Notes: generated by a model from the letters alone, not told the origin. Positions 57,101-59,540 are shown, counted from the first letter of the stretch. The stretch is DNA of 64,000 nt from Haliclystus octoradiatus (GCA_916610825.1 OU744447.1:22574962-22638961), one strand, 5' to 3'. Translations and numbers: made by a program.

Positions 57101-59540
57101 TTTGGCATATTCAGTTGTTAGCCGTAGATATCCGGAACTGTTATTGCCGGATTTTACTGTACTAATTACACTACAACGACTGAAAACTTCAATATTCTTC
57201 GCATTCATTTAGTCTTATGGCCTATCAAGTTTTTTATGGGTATCTCCTAGTAGCAGCACATATAGTGAGCATAAAAGTGCATATAAAATAAAAATAATGA
57301 TATCGTATAGTATATATATACAGTAGCAGAATCCAGCTCTTTGGTCTTTTTACTTGGAGGACGGCCACGTTTCTCTTTTCTCCTTCCTCTTTTTCTACCA
57401 GTCAATGGCTGTTTCTCAACCTTTTTATTACTACGAACAATTTCCTTTTCTAATTGGTAATCATCATCATCATCATCGGGATCTATTGGTATCACTTTTT
57501 TATTCGTATTCTCAGTAATATCATTTGGAAAGTCCTGTAAGAAAATCAAAGAGATTTAAAAATAATAAGCATAATTTCACTTGCACACACATATCATTTA
57601 GGCATAGTCTACTTGTGTATTAGATTAGTAACTAAAAATATATTTCCATTGTTTGTTATCACAATTATCAGACTGTTTTTTATCACAAGTGTCTAACTTT
57701 GATATCGAAATTCAAATGTTACTCAAATGCAATACCTGTAGCCCGCTTAACTGTTTAACAAAGACATGACTACAAAACAGTCGATCAAGTTTTAAAGCCA
57801 GATTGCAAAGAAGATGGAATTTCACTTATCGGAATTGCACTTTTCCACTGTAGTTATGTATGAAATTGGCACACATTATTTATGGTTACATGACCTGTAT
57901 AAACATAGACATAATAATTGATATAGAGTGAAATTCATCTCAAATCATACTGAAAATGATAGCCTACAAAATAAGCATATAGCATACTGTAACAAACAAA
58001 CAAACAGACAAACAAACAAGCAGACAAGCAAACAAACAAACAAAAAAGCAAACACACAAACAAACAAGCAAGCAAACAAACAAACAAACAAATAAACAAG
58101 AAAGCAATCAAACAAGCAAACAAACAAACAGACAAGTAAACAAACAAACAAGCAAACAAGCAAACAGACAAGCAAGCAAACAAGCAAACAAGCAAACAAA
58201 CAAGCAAGCAAACAATTGCACTTTTCCACTGTAGTTATGTATGAAATTGGCACACATTTTTATGGTTACATGACCTGTATGAACATAGACGTAATAATTG
58301 ATATAGAGTGCCCCATTTATCTCAAATCATACTGAAAATGATAGCCTACAAAATAAGCATATAGCATACTGTAACAAACAAACAAACAAGCAAGCAATCA
58401 AGCAGACAAGCAGACAAGCAGACAAGCAACAAACAAACAAACAGACAAGCAAGCAAGCAAACAAGCAAACAAACAAACAAACAAGCAAATAAACAAGAAA
58501 GCAAGCAAACAAACAAACAGGCAAACAAACAAACAGACAAGCAAGCAAGCAAACAAACAAGCAAACAAACAGACAGACAGACAGACAAGCAAACAAGCAA
58601 ACAAACAGGAAAGCAAGCAAACAAGCAAACAAACAAACAAACAAATAAATAAACAAATAAAAAGGGTTTACCGAAGTAGCATCCAGCTCTTCAAATTGTG
58701 CATAGCAGATAGGACGTCCACTACCCTTCTTAACTCTGCCACTTCGTCTTCTAGTGCAGGGCTGACTATCGTGGGATTCCTCATTTTCTGATCTAGCTGC
58801 AACATCATCTGTAGCCACTGGTAAAGCTTTTATATTAGAGTTGTTTATAGAACCTTTGGGAGATTCCTGTATGGAAATCAAAGAGTTTTATAAGTCAACA
58901 ATGGCAGATATGAATTTTAAAAGTGTTTCAATTTACTGTCTAACGCATTGCTTTAAACAGTAAATTGTTTTTATCTGCAAAGTGAAGATAATCAGACCAA
59001 ATTTAGGAAAAACTATTAGGCTACACAAAATAAATAAAGGTAGTCAGAGAATCATACTGGCTTCATGTTTGCTATTAAACAATTGCACACAGTTAGCTAT
59101 GAGCTATTGATATTTAGCTCAAGAGGGGGCGCATAAGGAGAAATCAAGAAGGCATTAGAAAATCACAAGCCGTCGTGGTGACTGAATTGGATTTGAGTTT
59201 GAGTCAGTCAACTTCTGATTATCATTATTTAAAGCTCTGCCATCGATTGTGTTAAGCCGTATGTTCAATCAGTGCAATAACATTCAACAATTAACACAAA
59301 ATAAATATATACATATAATTTTACCACATCAACATCATCTATAACTTTTTCTTTCTTTTTTGGAGGATGTCCACTCTTCTTTCTTTTATTGCCTATTTGT
59401 TTCTCAGATAAAGGTTGACTTTCAACAAGTGTATCATTAGGTCTAGCTACATTCTCTTTTTGTGGTTCGTCACAGTTGTCATCAACGTCCCCCGTTGAAA
59501 CTTTTTCACTTGGTTTTTTGAATGCATCTTTAGGTGAATC
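6918..59540 (-). CDS. GTF3C2: GTF3C2-like (TFIIIC110) gene, 27 exons assembled, 5' end missing
   Basis: This is the overall gene; exons are listed separately. GTF3C2 is a nuclear subunit of TFIIIC, which binds the internal promoters of tRNA genes for RNA polymerase III. I joined 27 minus-strand exons by GT-AG borders and phase. They sum to 3591 nt, exactly 1196 codons plus TAA, with no internal stop. Visible residues 1-208 are acidic/basic with AT-hook-like motifs, 209-540 hold eight Cys/His zinc fingers, 541-655 is a basic linker, and about 655-1196 is a WD-repeat region ending in the family's typical SGG-x-LGLLRVH end. The recalled vertebrate homologue is about 900 residues, so the N-terminus here is larger. 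The first exon with the ATG was not found. Identity rests on WD blocks such as AHDWGPICSMKWCPSG and ACGDGLVRIL. Sure of the exon chain; product name quite sure. Confidence 0.85.
7231..7406. mobile_element. hAT-like MITE (CAGGGTTCGACAAAAG family), copy 1
   Basis: The terminal inverted repeats are CAGGGTTCGACAAAAG and CTTTTGTCGGACCCTG. The flanks TAAATCGG and TCCATCGG match at 6 of 8 bases, consistent with a decayed 8-bp target duplication. It lies in the intron between exons 26 and 27. A homologue lies at 49869. Confidence 0.65.
7459..7477. repeat. (TA)n microsatellite
   Basis: A short perfect AT dinucleotide run. Confidence 0.8.
7542..7655 (-). CDS. GTF3C2: GTF3C2-like exon 26
   Basis: It codes for 38 residues in phase 0-0, between TTCCAG and GTAAGT. 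It encodes GEFTPFVGPMVYDTARVRIN then TTMQPTAHDLFAATSINT and joins directly to INWHPSFHSK of the last exon. Confidence 0.82.
7723..7899. mobile_element. pogo/Tigger-like MITE, copy 1
   Basis: It begins CAGTAAAATCCAGCAATAAC and ends with the imperfect inverted copy CCGTTATTACCGGATTGAAC plus TG. TA lies on both sides, as expected of a TA target duplication. It lies in the intron between exons 25 and 26. A second copy lies at 57053-57159. Confidence 0.7.
7900..9496. other. Intron (exons 25-26), no other gene seen
   Basis: Outside the MITE I see no coherent coding frame. The 91-codon minus frame at 8893-9168 lacks recognisable domains and splice context. Confidence 0.5.
9497..9712 (-). CDS. GTF3C2: GTF3C2-like exon 25 (long inter-blade insert)
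   Basis: It codes for 72 residues in phase 0-0, between TTACAG and GTAAGT. It encodes PLCRIKLKNIDVPANG ... then a probable short helix ELLRLETNNVKKKIDQLRHS and ends SYVIHDCNF. It corresponds to the variable insert that GTF3C2 proteins carry before the last blade. Confidence 0.8.
9791..9855 (+). pseudogene. tRNA-like pseudogene or SINE head
   Basis: TTGGTGTAGTGGTTAGG matches a tRNA D-arm/A box and is followed by a GGGC-CTCA-GCCC stem. The B-box position is degenerate (GGTCATAATTTC), so a working tRNA is unlikely. It precedes an A-rich, CCATGAAAA-repeated tract. Confidence 0.45.
9919..10083. repeat. Irregular CCATGAAAA repeats with poly-A
   Basis: The word CCATGAAAA or a close variant occurs at least seven times, interrupted by an A run at 9963-9979. 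It follows the tRNA-like sequence and could be its tail. Confidence 0.6.
10216..10317 (-). CDS. GTF3C2: GTF3C2-like exon 24 (WD blade)
   Basis: It codes for 34 residues in phase 0-0, between TTTTAG and GTAAGC. It encodes DSSYSDWLDCVVTCCASGEM then TLRCFSEVVLHYPT. The SDWL-x5-CASGEM pattern corresponds to the SDW...GD-x-SGE blade of the family. Confidence 0.83.
10318..11918. other. Intron (exons 23-24), unassigned sequence
   Basis: It contains overlapping short plus-strand frames at 10774-11051 with several Cys and Arg residues but no domain I recognise. It may be an eroded transposon. Nothing else is supported. Confidence 0.4.
11919..12097 (-). CDS. GTF3C2: GTF3C2-like exon 23
   Basis: This is 179 nt, phase 1 in and phase 0 out, between GCATAG and GTATGA. 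It encodes ALRTVLWPLSHTGIFFSEDE ... MAPTTCHNGSVM. The frame is fixed by both neighbouring exons; an overlapping longer frame starting MLCELSYG is a shadow. Confidence 0.85.
12247..12318 (-). CDS. GTF3C2: GTF3C2-like exon 22 (WD blade)
   Basis: This is 72 nt, phase 1 in and out, between TTTCAG and GTATGC. It encodes GFDKQLKIFDLRTLELPIHI then TKRG. TGGFDKQLKIFDLR is a textbook WD ending. Confidence 0.88.
12742..12798. repeat. Short inverted repeat (hairpin)
   Basis: GGCATCCCTATATAGTGCC and GGCGCTATACAGGGATGCC form 19-bp arms around an 18-base loop, inside the intron between exons 21 and 22. Confidence 0.6.
13125..13214 (-). CDS. GTF3C2: GTF3C2-like exon 21 (WD blade)
   Basis: This is 90 nt, phase 1 in and out, between TTTTTAG and GTAACA. 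It encodes ILPIKKFKAHEMPVFTLSLN then PNNCNLIVTG. FKAHxxPVFTLSLNP is a canonical WD H-x-V-x-x-L-x-x-P blade. Confidence 0.88.
13675..13829. mobile_element. TTCATGAA-type MITE, copy a
   Basis: It starts CCCCTGTGAAAAACAGTTC and ends TTTTCGCAGGGG. The inside holds inverted AGTTCATGAAC motifs and mirrored GGGGCCATTTAAC / GTTAAATGGCCCC. This is the best-preserved long copy of a family seen about ten times in the window. Confidence 0.75.
13845..13901 (-). CDS. GTF3C2: GTF3C2-like exon 20
   Basis: This is 57 nt, phase 1 in and out, between TTTTCAG and GTATTT. It encodes YVAIYKIDQISKLLVHKNG and completes the blade begun by AAGYADG. It is easily missed because it is short and sits 15 bp from the end of a TTCATGAA-type MITE. 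Confidence 0.8.
13975..14580. repeat. Dispersed repeat, homologous to 46207-46690 in inverse orientation
   Basis: Long shared blocks include GTCAATACGAAAA, TTATTGATCTCAGG, TCTATGCTAACT and AATCCATTATTACA. It contains the GGGTTACC MITE at 14251. The internal order differs from the other copy, suggesting a nested insertion or rearrangement. It lies in the intron between exons 19 and 20. Confidence 0.65.
14251..14440. mobile_element. AAAGGGTTACCACA MITE, copy 1
   Basis: Long imperfect inverted repeat: AAAGGGTTACCACATG ... TTTACTAA ... GTTGGGGAGACAC is mirrored by GTGTCTCCCAAC ... TAGTAAATATGAATACAAAC ... ATAACCCTTT. Other copies lie at 46207 and 51835. Confidence 0.7.
15549..15698 (-). CDS. GTF3C2: GTF3C2-like exon 19 (WD blade)
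   Basis: This is 150 nt, phase 1 in and out, between TTTTAG and GTAATA. It encodes RIVIRLSTAMTLLP ... CIDWSRSKGHGHIAAGYADG. The TWCIDWS ... AAGYADG pattern is a WD repeat. The open frame extends past the donor and should be trimmed there. Confidence 0.88.
15819..15865 (-). CDS. GTF3C2: GTF3C2-like exon 18
   Basis: This is 47 nt, phase 2 in and phase 1 out, between TTTTAG and GTACGT. It encodes IPHPDAVPIVNQEHQ, the loop that follows the VRIL strand (SIPHPDA). Confidence 0.82.
16303..16481. repeat. Inverted repeat, arms about 52 bp, AACTTCAAGTTTCAC family
   Basis: Left arm 16303-16354 (AGAATCAGACAGTCATA ... CAAGTTTCAC) pairs with right arm 16428-16481 (GTGAAACTTGAAG ... GTCTGATTCTCTG). The spacer is about 73 bp. 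The GTTACTTGAAGTTTCACG-type core recurs near 41399 and in the hairpin at 41889. Confidence 0.7.
16763..16991. mobile_element. hAT-type MITE with perfect 8-bp target duplication
   Basis: The termini CAGGGGTGGCACCA and TGGTGCCACCCCTG are perfect inverted repeats. They are flanked on both sides by ATGAAAAA (16755-16762 and 16992-16999). CAGGGGTGGC ends and 8-bp duplications are hallmarks of hAT elements. It is 229 bp and non-coding. Confidence 0.88.
17205..17266 (-). CDS. GTF3C2: GTF3C2-like exon 17 (WD blade)
   Basis: This is 62 nt, phase 0 in and phase 2 out, between TTTGTAG and GTACGA. It encodes VGHRIGCLALACGDGLVRIL plus half a Ser codon, a complete ACGDGxVRI blade edge. Confidence 0.87.
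17779..17872 (-). CDS. GTF3C2: GTF3C2-like exon 16 (WD blade)
   Basis: This is 94 nt, phase 2 in and phase 0 out, between TTCTAG and GTACGA. It encodes TWRHAYGIAHDWGPICSMKW then CPSGGRTNNES. The GxIxxMKWCPSG block is the strongest family signature of GTF3C2-type proteins in the window. Confidence 0.88.
18297..18367 (-). CDS. GTF3C2: GTF3C2-like exon 15 (WD blade)
   Basis: This is 71 nt, phase 0 in and phase 2 out, between TTTGTAG and GTAAAA. It encodes VHEPVGCENSSGIIQLW then TQPIENG, with the IIQLW strand typical of WD repeats. Confidence 0.85.
18505..18640. mobile_element. TTCATGAA-type MITE, copy b
   Basis: It runs from CCCTGCTAGAAAAAGTTCAT to TTTTTCACAGGGG with six or more TTCATGAA-like words. 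It lies in the intron between exons 14 and 15. Confidence 0.65.
19586..19641 (-). CDS. GTF3C2: GTF3C2-like exon 14
   Basis: This is 56 nt, phase 1 in and phase 0 out, between TTTTCAG and GTACGA. It encodes SSKEDEFLAVSVYLTQAE, a WD blade strand. It is the first exon after the giant transposon-filled intron. Confidence 0.82.
19840..19990. repeat. Imperfect (CAAN)n tract, left flank of the Kolobok-like element
   Basis: Runs of CAAC/CAAT/CAAG quartets, which also create a meaningless open frame at 19732-19974. The same kind of tract resumes immediately right of the transposon at 27126-27400, so the element probably landed inside it. Confidence 0.6.
20093..24760 (+). pseudogene. Kolobok-like transposase, multi-exon, broken
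   Basis: Coding blocks with good splice borders run along the plus strand: 20672-20774, 20898-21170 (acidic/Ser), 21445-21528, 21762-22182 (acidic, then a WWCDDGHNGCW zinc-knuckle-like motif), about 22186-22657 (ITIDGSTSIAKMIRDLKG, containing a likely catalytic Asp), 23077-23290 (IYHGMDIWHKAK ...), about 23502-23694 (HHVAGHHTWSDGECNHG), 23792-23860 (RHTGDIENFNSLVLKY) and about 24386-24760. The HH-x-W-x-D-G-x-CNHG and HTG-x-x-ENF blocks recall large THAP-associated transposases of aquatic animals. I see an in-frame TAA at 22183 and frame changes near 22405 and 22495, so this copy looks dead, unless unseen introns explain them. Superfamily rests mainly on the element's termini. Confidence 0.65.
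22666..22779. mobile_element. TTCATGAA-type MITE, copy c, inside the Kolobok-like element
   Basis: CCCCTGCGAAAAACAGTTCC to CTGTATTCACAAGGG, with AGTTCATGAACAGTTCAT inside. It lies in an intron of the transposase gene, 8 bp past the GTAAGA donor, so it is younger than the host transposon. Confidence 0.75.
25058..26527 (-). pseudogene. P2X7-type zinc-domain protein of the Kolobok-like element
   Basis: The 5' part (26300-26450, after a CAG acceptor) encodes a Cys-rich block: CVCNTTCSRRSGKKSECPC then CKDAKRFCSAACLYGEKLQ. A middle exon near 26105-26205 encodes DVTQATNVDITETECFQILL. The 3' part (25060-25445) encodes LEKLSREVMIRMLV ... then, after a frame change near 25335, DWCKCGMCRPLPKEEENICC and a following ADLLVEDMQFTQNDYLSA. 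The WCKCGxCxxMP-x-EExxxCC pattern is that of the P2X7-receptor C-terminal zinc-binding domain, also found in many transposon-linked proteins. The function in the element is unknown; DNA or protein binding is a guess. It faces the transposase gene. Confidence 0.6.
27126..27400. repeat. Imperfect (CAAN)n tract, right flank of the Kolobok-like element
   Basis: AACCAACCAAGCAATCAAAT-like quartet repeats resume directly after the right TTAA, matching the left flank. Confidence 0.6.
27635..27928 (+). pseudogene. Unrecognised transposon-like ORF
   Basis: A 97-codon frame (MTHYNDPIHSAMIQCIDNLQ ...) with a balanced, protein-like composition lies between the Kolobok-like element and the piggyBac remnant. 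I do not recognise a family. It may be the N-terminal part of one of the neighbouring dead transposases. Confidence 0.35.
28335..29598 (+). pseudogene. piggyBac-like transposase remnant
   Basis: Segments in order: a YKMGFKISVRDCASG block, LYFDNWFITLDLLQYLKKH (a catalytic-Asp block typical of piggyBac), SGMGGVDLADMFISLYRIKY with KSRRW, RSAATFEILNECHPIPD, and a C-terminal Cys-rich C-x2-C ... YCKKCNIGLC ... NCF domain at about 29410-29510. Several in-frame stops (for example after HKAL near 28770, after KSRRW near 29092) and frame changes show that it is dead. It lies in the 22.5-kb intron. I did not find its termini. Confidence 0.82.
30841..31581 (+). pseudogene. P element / THAP9-like transposase remnant
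   Basis: The segments FEKLIEFDAANRVPHISQRR, EKMKVNVAANLLSRKTGATF, AKHEKVISFLREIIELFYEL and MSRFSQDALDNLFSTANVKN with PVPKAVE follow the order of P-type transposases (KMxVxLAxxVLS ... QDxLExxFSxxR). Frames change near 31005 and 31360 and there is at least one stop, so it is a pseudogene. No termini recognised. Confidence 0.65.
31600..33600. other. Intron interior, no gene seen
   Basis: AT-rich sequence with a local AATTAAATTAATTTAATT palindrome near 31700. I recognise no coding or structured element. Confidence 0.45.
33610..33930 (+). pseudogene. Possible reverse-transcriptase remnant
   Basis: The 106-codon frame ends in YQAYSEESILFYGS ... SSKETHFVQPVFHWMLYTWQ, which loosely recalls the YSSPSxLxFG ... 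GVQQGDPLGPxLFxLA region of LINE reverse transcriptases with the QQGDP box lost. Weak call. Confidence 0.3.
34095..34775 (+). pseudogene. CR1/L2-like LINE reverse-transcriptase fragment
   Basis: Frame blocks: AMLVLLDLSAAFDIVDHSIL, SWLQSYLSDRKQ, a degenerate YGVSPG (family: YGVPQGS), then, in another frame near 34405, VYADDTHIYL with the catalytic YADD box, and KSAKNIGVWFDAELSMD. This is the palm-to-thumb order of CR1/L2-type LINEs. Frameshifts between blocks make it dead. Confidence 0.82.
34780..35810 (+). pseudogene. BEL/Pao retrotransposon pol fragment
   Basis: It starts ADSTTVLRYISNSSTRFKVY VANRVEE (RNase H end), then SQWRYVDTVNNPADDASRRL. It continues at 35066-35590 with SAQTVLQKIMQRHSLWNKMK, STIELELAELAIVNVVQEEC and DGIIRVGGRTDAAPLQYE, the integrase zinc-binding part. 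The integrase core is missing; the pol tail (DGCVLSVEVRTGRAALIRPI then DKLC) reappears at about 35715-35805. A BEL/Pao element truncated at 5' by the LINE fragment and deleted internally. Confidence 0.8.
35868..36250 (+). repeat. Candidate 3' LTR of the BEL/Pao remnant
   Basis: It follows the pol tail directly and begins TGGGTGTGGGTGTGTTCACG. There is no second copy in the window to define LTR borders, so the limits are estimates. Confidence 0.35.
36720..37330. repeat. Dispersed repeat sharing sequence with 42405-42660
   Basis: The blocks TATTCAAGAGACATACTTTT CCACAT and GTCTGTACTGCTATCAGGGA GAGAGTGA (37228-37300) recur in altered form at 42558-42630. I do not recognise the family. Confidence 0.5.
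37669..37725. mobile_element. TTCATGAA-type MITE, copy d (short)
   Basis: CCCCTGCGAAAAACAGTTCA is mirrored by CCTGAATTGTTTTTCGCAG with hardly any interior: a near-complete hairpin of only the terminal repeats. Confidence 0.7.
37759..37803. repeat. (TA)n microsatellite
   Basis: About 40 bases of AT dinucleotide with one interruption. Confidence 0.9.
37804..40070. other. Intron interior, no gene seen
   Basis: Very AT-rich. The words ATTTTGCTTTGAATTTAAAAGC recur at 38155 and 38990, the only internal repetition I noticed. Confidence 0.45.
40073..40145 (+). pseudogene. tRNA-like sequence
   Basis: GTGGCTAATTGGTTAATGC is a good D-arm/A box and AGTTCAAATCC a good B box, 30-odd bases apart. Acceptor and T stems do not pair properly by eye, so it is a pseudogene or SINE head rather than a working tRNA. 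Confidence 0.4.
40831..40852. repeat. (TA)n microsatellite
   Basis: Perfect dinucleotide run; another of similar length at 40989-41006. Confidence 0.85.
41889..42007. repeat. Near-perfect 54-bp-arm hairpin
   Basis: Arms 41889-41942 and 41954-42007 (TATAGATATAAAATAAG ... GTTACTCGAAGTTTCGCGC) differ at about one base; the loop is 11 bases. Flanked by AT and ATT microsatellites on both sides. The core GAAGTTTCGCG is related to the inverted repeat at 16303. Confidence 0.9.
42087..42124. repeat. (ATT)n/(TA)n microsatellite
   Basis: Ends 19 bp before the donor side of exon 13; a matching tract lies left of the hairpin at 41861-41890. Confidence 0.85.
42143..42276 (-). CDS. GTF3C2: GTF3C2-like exon 13
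   Basis: This is 134 nt, phase 2 in and phase 1 out, between TATTTAG and GTAATA. It encodes ESSQYLPTCDKS ... RLKLFETWNDPEG. Its next exon downstream is 22.5 kb away at 19641, joined as PEG-SSKEDEFLAVSVYL, which reads well as a WD strand. Confidence 0.85.
42322..42368. mobile_element. TTCATGAA-type MITE, copy e (short)
   Basis: CCCCTGCTTAAACCAGTCCA TGAGTTCATGGA to TTTCACAGGGG: only the termini remain. Confidence 0.55.
42558..42630. repeat. Copy of the 37228-37300 repeat
   Basis: TATTCAACAGGCATACTTCT CCACAT and GTCTGTACTGTTATTAGGGG align with the copy in the large intron, same orientation. Confidence 0.5.
43114..43191 (-). CDS. GTF3C2: GTF3C2-like exon 12
   Basis: This is 78 nt with one leading base and phase 2 out, between TTATTAG and GTAAGT. 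It encodes CAENFYEIAFPQLKI then EKESITILSHG, the entry into the propeller. The joins to exons 11 and 13 keep the frame exactly. Confidence 0.85.
43540..43640. mobile_element. TTCATGAA-type MITE, copy f (decayed)
   Basis: Contains ATTCATGAACAGTTCATGAA and scattered CATGA words; no clear CCCCTG ends. Confidence 0.4.
44060..44654 (-). pseudogene. CR1/L2-like LINE 3' end
   Basis: The minus-strand frame at 44391-44654 ends with QYTQNTAKRIVTRVPKYKHI then NPTLIELHRLPVK, the LQxxQNxAARLVTxxxKxxHITPxLxxLHWLPV block found near the end of CR1/L2-type pol. Stops follow, then WNAIPLV ... FKKSIETYLFE (family: WNSLPxxIR ... FKxxLKTxLF). Dead fragment in the intron between exons 11 and 12. Confidence 0.72.
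44880..44970. mobile_element. TTCATGAA-type MITE, copy g (decayed)
   Basis: ATGTTCATGAAAAGTTCATG AACAAATGGACAATTTTC, then CGTTCATGAAATCATGGAC. Confidence 0.45.
45772..45956 (-). CDS. GTF3C2: GTF3C2-like exon 11 (basic region before the WD part)
   Basis: This is 185 nt, phase 0 in and phase 2 out. It reads MSTDAEGRRCRVRK ... LAKKKKIKLNQSH ... VREKLVKKW; the final Trp codon is completed by exon 12. The open frame runs on past the donor GTATGT to a TGA, so the exon is shorter than the ORF. The Met at its start is preceded by a good acceptor (CCTCTAG), so I treat it as internal rather than as the start codon. Confidence 0.85.
46207..46313. mobile_element. AAAGGGTTACCACA MITE, copy 2
   Basis: AAAGGGTTACCACACTCTTG to ATGTGGTAACCCTTT, inverted repeat ends as in copy 1. 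Confidence 0.68.
46207..46690. repeat. Dispersed repeat homologous to 13975-14580, inverted
   Basis: It shares the GGGTTACC MITE and the CTATGCTAACTCAATCC and GTCAATACGAAAA blocks with the copy near 14 kb, on the opposite strand. Here a complete internal palindrome around GGTGGACCTCAGTCG survives. Confidence 0.65.
46721..46832 (-). CDS. GTF3C2: GTF3C2-like exon 10 (acidic/Asn-Ser-rich linker)
   Basis: This is 112 nt, phase 2 in and phase 0 out, between TATCTAG and GTAAGT. It encodes KRKKRYNLDAAAND followed by an Asp/Asn/Ser-rich stretch ending DNDSDQQ. It is probably a disordered linker between the zinc fingers and the propeller. A hAT element is inserted in the intron about 50 bp upstream of its acceptor. 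Confidence 0.82.
46882..48028. mobile_element. Non-autonomous hAT element with perfect 8-bp target duplication
   Basis: The termini CAGCGCCGGATTAAC and GTTAATCCGGCGCTG are perfect inverted repeats, flanked by TTTAGGAA on both sides (46874-46881, 48029-48036). Subterminal AGGGCCC-rich blocks occur at both ends. It carries no transposase. A second element is inserted inside it (47296-47848). It lies in the intron between exons 9 and 10. Confidence 0.92.
47296..47848. mobile_element. Nested non-autonomous element, CAGAGCTTCCAACC ends
   Basis: CAGAGCTTCCAACC and GGTTGGAAGCTCTG are inverted repeats. ATAACA flanks both (47290-47295, 47849-47854), a 6-base match, possibly the remains of an 8-bp hAT duplication. 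The interior is rich in CGGGAG motifs. It is inserted within the element 46882-48028. Confidence 0.75.
48490..48862. repeat. GTAATCAATTAC-rich dispersed element
   Basis: The words TGTAATCAATTA, GTAATTGATTAC and AGTAATT occur many times in both orientations, giving a foldback structure. Similar sequences are common hAT-type repeats in animals (recollection). Borders are uncertain. Confidence 0.5.
49514..49560 (-). CDS. GTF3C2: GTF3C2-like exon 9 (short basic linker)
   Basis: This is 47 nt, phase 0 in and phase 2 out (NDGKNADLSITDRPK + AG). Its donor GTGAGA joins exon 10 to give the basic block PKRKRKKRY, a likely nuclear localisation signal that only forms after splicing. Confidence 0.75.
49869..50041. 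mobile_element. hAT-like MITE (CAGGGTCCGACAAAAG family), copy 2
   Basis: CAGGGTCCGACAAAAGTAGG to CTGGTCCTTTCGTCAGACAC, alignable along most of its length with 7231-7406 (AGAGCA-ATTCAGAAGAAAAT core), same orientation. No clear target duplication. Confidence 0.62.
50057..50168. mobile_element. TTCATGAA-type MITE, copy h
   Basis: CCCCTGTAAAATGTTAAATG GTCC to TTTGTTTGCAGGAG, with TCATGAACTG and TTTCATGAATTC inside. Confidence 0.6.
50922..51071. repeat. GTGACCACTATA repeat, copy 1
   Basis: GAGTGACCACTATAAACAGG, CGCTGTATAGAGATGAC, and TGATGACTCTGTT align with 53213-53355 in the same orientation. Confidence 0.65.
51287..51301. repeat. Poly-T tract
   Basis: About 15 consecutive T; could be the inverted A-tail of an unrecognised retroelement. 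Confidence 0.6.
51510..51713 (-). CDS. GTF3C2: GTF3C2-like exon 8 (zinc fingers 7 and 8)
   Basis: It codes for 68 residues in phase 0-0, between CAACAG and GTAAAC. Finger 7 is C-x4-C-x12-H-x3-C (CLNEQCGEKL ... HANEC). Finger 8 is C-x2-C-x12-H-x-C (CLRCGKIY ... GFKGHSC). The architecture is the same as exon 5. Confidence 0.88.
51835..52016. mobile_element. AAAGGGTTACCACA MITE, copy 3 (diverged)
   Basis: AAAGGGTTACCACACACTTG to AATACAAACATTTGCAAGC then ATGTGGTAACTG; the left half has diverged more than the right. Confidence 0.6.
52859..53101 (-). CDS. GTF3C2: GTF3C2-like exon 7 (zinc fingers 5 and 6)
   Basis: It codes for 81 residues in phase 0-0, between TTTCAG and GTAAGT. Finger 5 is C-x4-C-x12-H-x4-C (CPNIGCGVVF ... 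FYEC). Finger 6 is C-x2-C-x12-H-x4-H (CWLCSADL ... HFRACH). The architecture is the same as exon 4. Confidence 0.88.
53213..53355. repeat. GTGACCACTATA repeat, copy 2
   Basis: AGAGTGACCACTATAGGCAG, CGCTGTATAGAGGTGACC and TAATGATGACTCTGTTTC; preceded at 53121 by CAGTGAACCTTGTATATAAC, possibly the true end of a pogo-like element. Confidence 0.6.
53360..54827. other. Intron (exons 6-7), unassigned
   Basis: I find no coding frame or structured repeat between the GTGACCACTATA repeat and the hAT element. Confidence 0.45.
54836..55400. mobile_element. Non-autonomous hAT-type element with perfect 8-bp target duplication
   Basis: CATAGACTTACATCGACTGC and GCAGTCTATGTAAGTCTATG are inverted terminal repeats with one mismatch; GATGGCTGACGCAAAGG and CCTTGCGTCAGCCAT repeat further in. 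TTTAACAC flanks both ends (54828-54835, 55401-55408). It is 565 bp and lies 63 bp from the donor of exon 6. The plus frame 55197-55424 runs through its right half and is meaningless. Confidence 0.9.
55464..55565 (-). CDS. GTF3C2: GTF3C2-like exon 6 (linker)
   Basis: It codes for 34 residues in phase 0-0 (EPSPTNVKTVRR ... STEVLDGL), between CATTTAG and GTATGT. It has no zinc ligands and links the two zinc-finger modules. Its frame and borders are clean, but because it is short it is less certain than its neighbours. Confidence 0.75.
55679..55888 (-). CDS. GTF3C2: GTF3C2-like exon 5 (zinc fingers 3 and 4)
   Basis: It codes for 70 residues in phase 0-0, starting FTKCVADLEE just after CTTTAG; donor GTAGGT. 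Finger 3 is C-x4-C-x12-H-x3-C (CHDYVC ... HCRKC). Finger 4 is C-x2-C-x12-H-x-C (CKECQKSY ... HSC). It is clearly related to exon 8, sharing the GLKSHSC / GFKGHSC ending. Confidence 0.88.
56121..56330. mobile_element. TTCATGAA-type MITE, copy j (expanded)
   Basis: At least ten TTCATGAA words over 200 bp, including AGTTCATGAACAATTCATG and TTCATGAACTTCATGAAC; probably one copy with internal tandem expansion. Confidence 0.65.
56419..56655 (-). CDS. GTF3C2: GTF3C2-like exon 4 (zinc fingers 1 and 2)
   Basis: It codes for 79 residues in phase 0-0, with donor GTAAGT. Finger 1 is C-x4-C-x12-H-x3-C (CPAKEC ... HIGTC). Finger 2 is C-x2-C-x12-H-x4-H (CIICNESF ... HYRFKH), a classical C2H2 spacing. The layout matches exon 7. 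Confidence 0.88.
57053..57159. mobile_element. pogo/Tigger-like MITE, copy 2
   Basis: The left end CAGTATAAGTTGAATCCAGC AATAACGG is inverted against CTGTTATTGCCGGATTTTAC TG; TA follows on the right. Same family as 7723-7899 but shorter. Confidence 0.68.
57322..57534 (-). CDS. GTF3C2: GTF3C2-like exon 3 (AT-hook)
   Basis: It codes for 71 residues in phase 0-0, between TTACAG and GTATAT. It starts DFPNDITEN, has a run of six Asp, then GRKRGRRKEKRGRPPSKK, a classical RGRP AT-hook core, and ends KELDSAT. AT-hooks bind the minor groove of AT-rich DNA. This is the best-preserved of the three AT-hook exons. Confidence 0.88.
57833..58658. repeat. 382-bp tandem duplication ending in CAAA/CAAG arrays
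   Basis: The unit ATTGCACTTTTCCACTGTAG ... CATACTGTAACAAACAAAC occurs at 57833-57993 and 58215-58373. Each copy is followed by a long array of CAAA, CAAG and CAGA quartets (57993-58214 and 58374-58658). Long minus-strand frames here (repeated VCLLACLF) are by-products of the 4-bp array. It lies in the intron between exons 2 and 3. Confidence 0.9.
58672..58866 (-). CDS. GTF3C2: GTF3C2-like exon 2 (AT-hook-like)
   Basis: It codes for 65 residues in phase 0-0, with acceptor TTCCTGT on the plus strand (CAG on the minus) and donor GTAAAC. It starts ESPKGSINN and has a basic RRRSGRVKKGSGRP block (GRP core), then FEELDATS. The start and end motifs match the neighbouring exons (DSPK / ELDSAT). The donor lies directly beside the CAAA/CAAG array. 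Confidence 0.85.
59325..59540 (-). CDS. GTF3C2: GTF3C2-like exon 1 of those visible (AT-hook-like)
   Basis: It codes for 72 residues in phase 0-0, between TCTTCTAG and GTAAAA. It starts DSPKDAFKK, is acidic in the middle, and ends in a basic stretch (KRKKSGHPPKKK) followed by the acidic VIDDVDV. The basic stretch resembles an AT-hook with the central GRP replaced by GHP. There is no in-frame ATG, so a further 5' exon must exist. It looks like a duplicate of the next two exons. Confidence 0.8.
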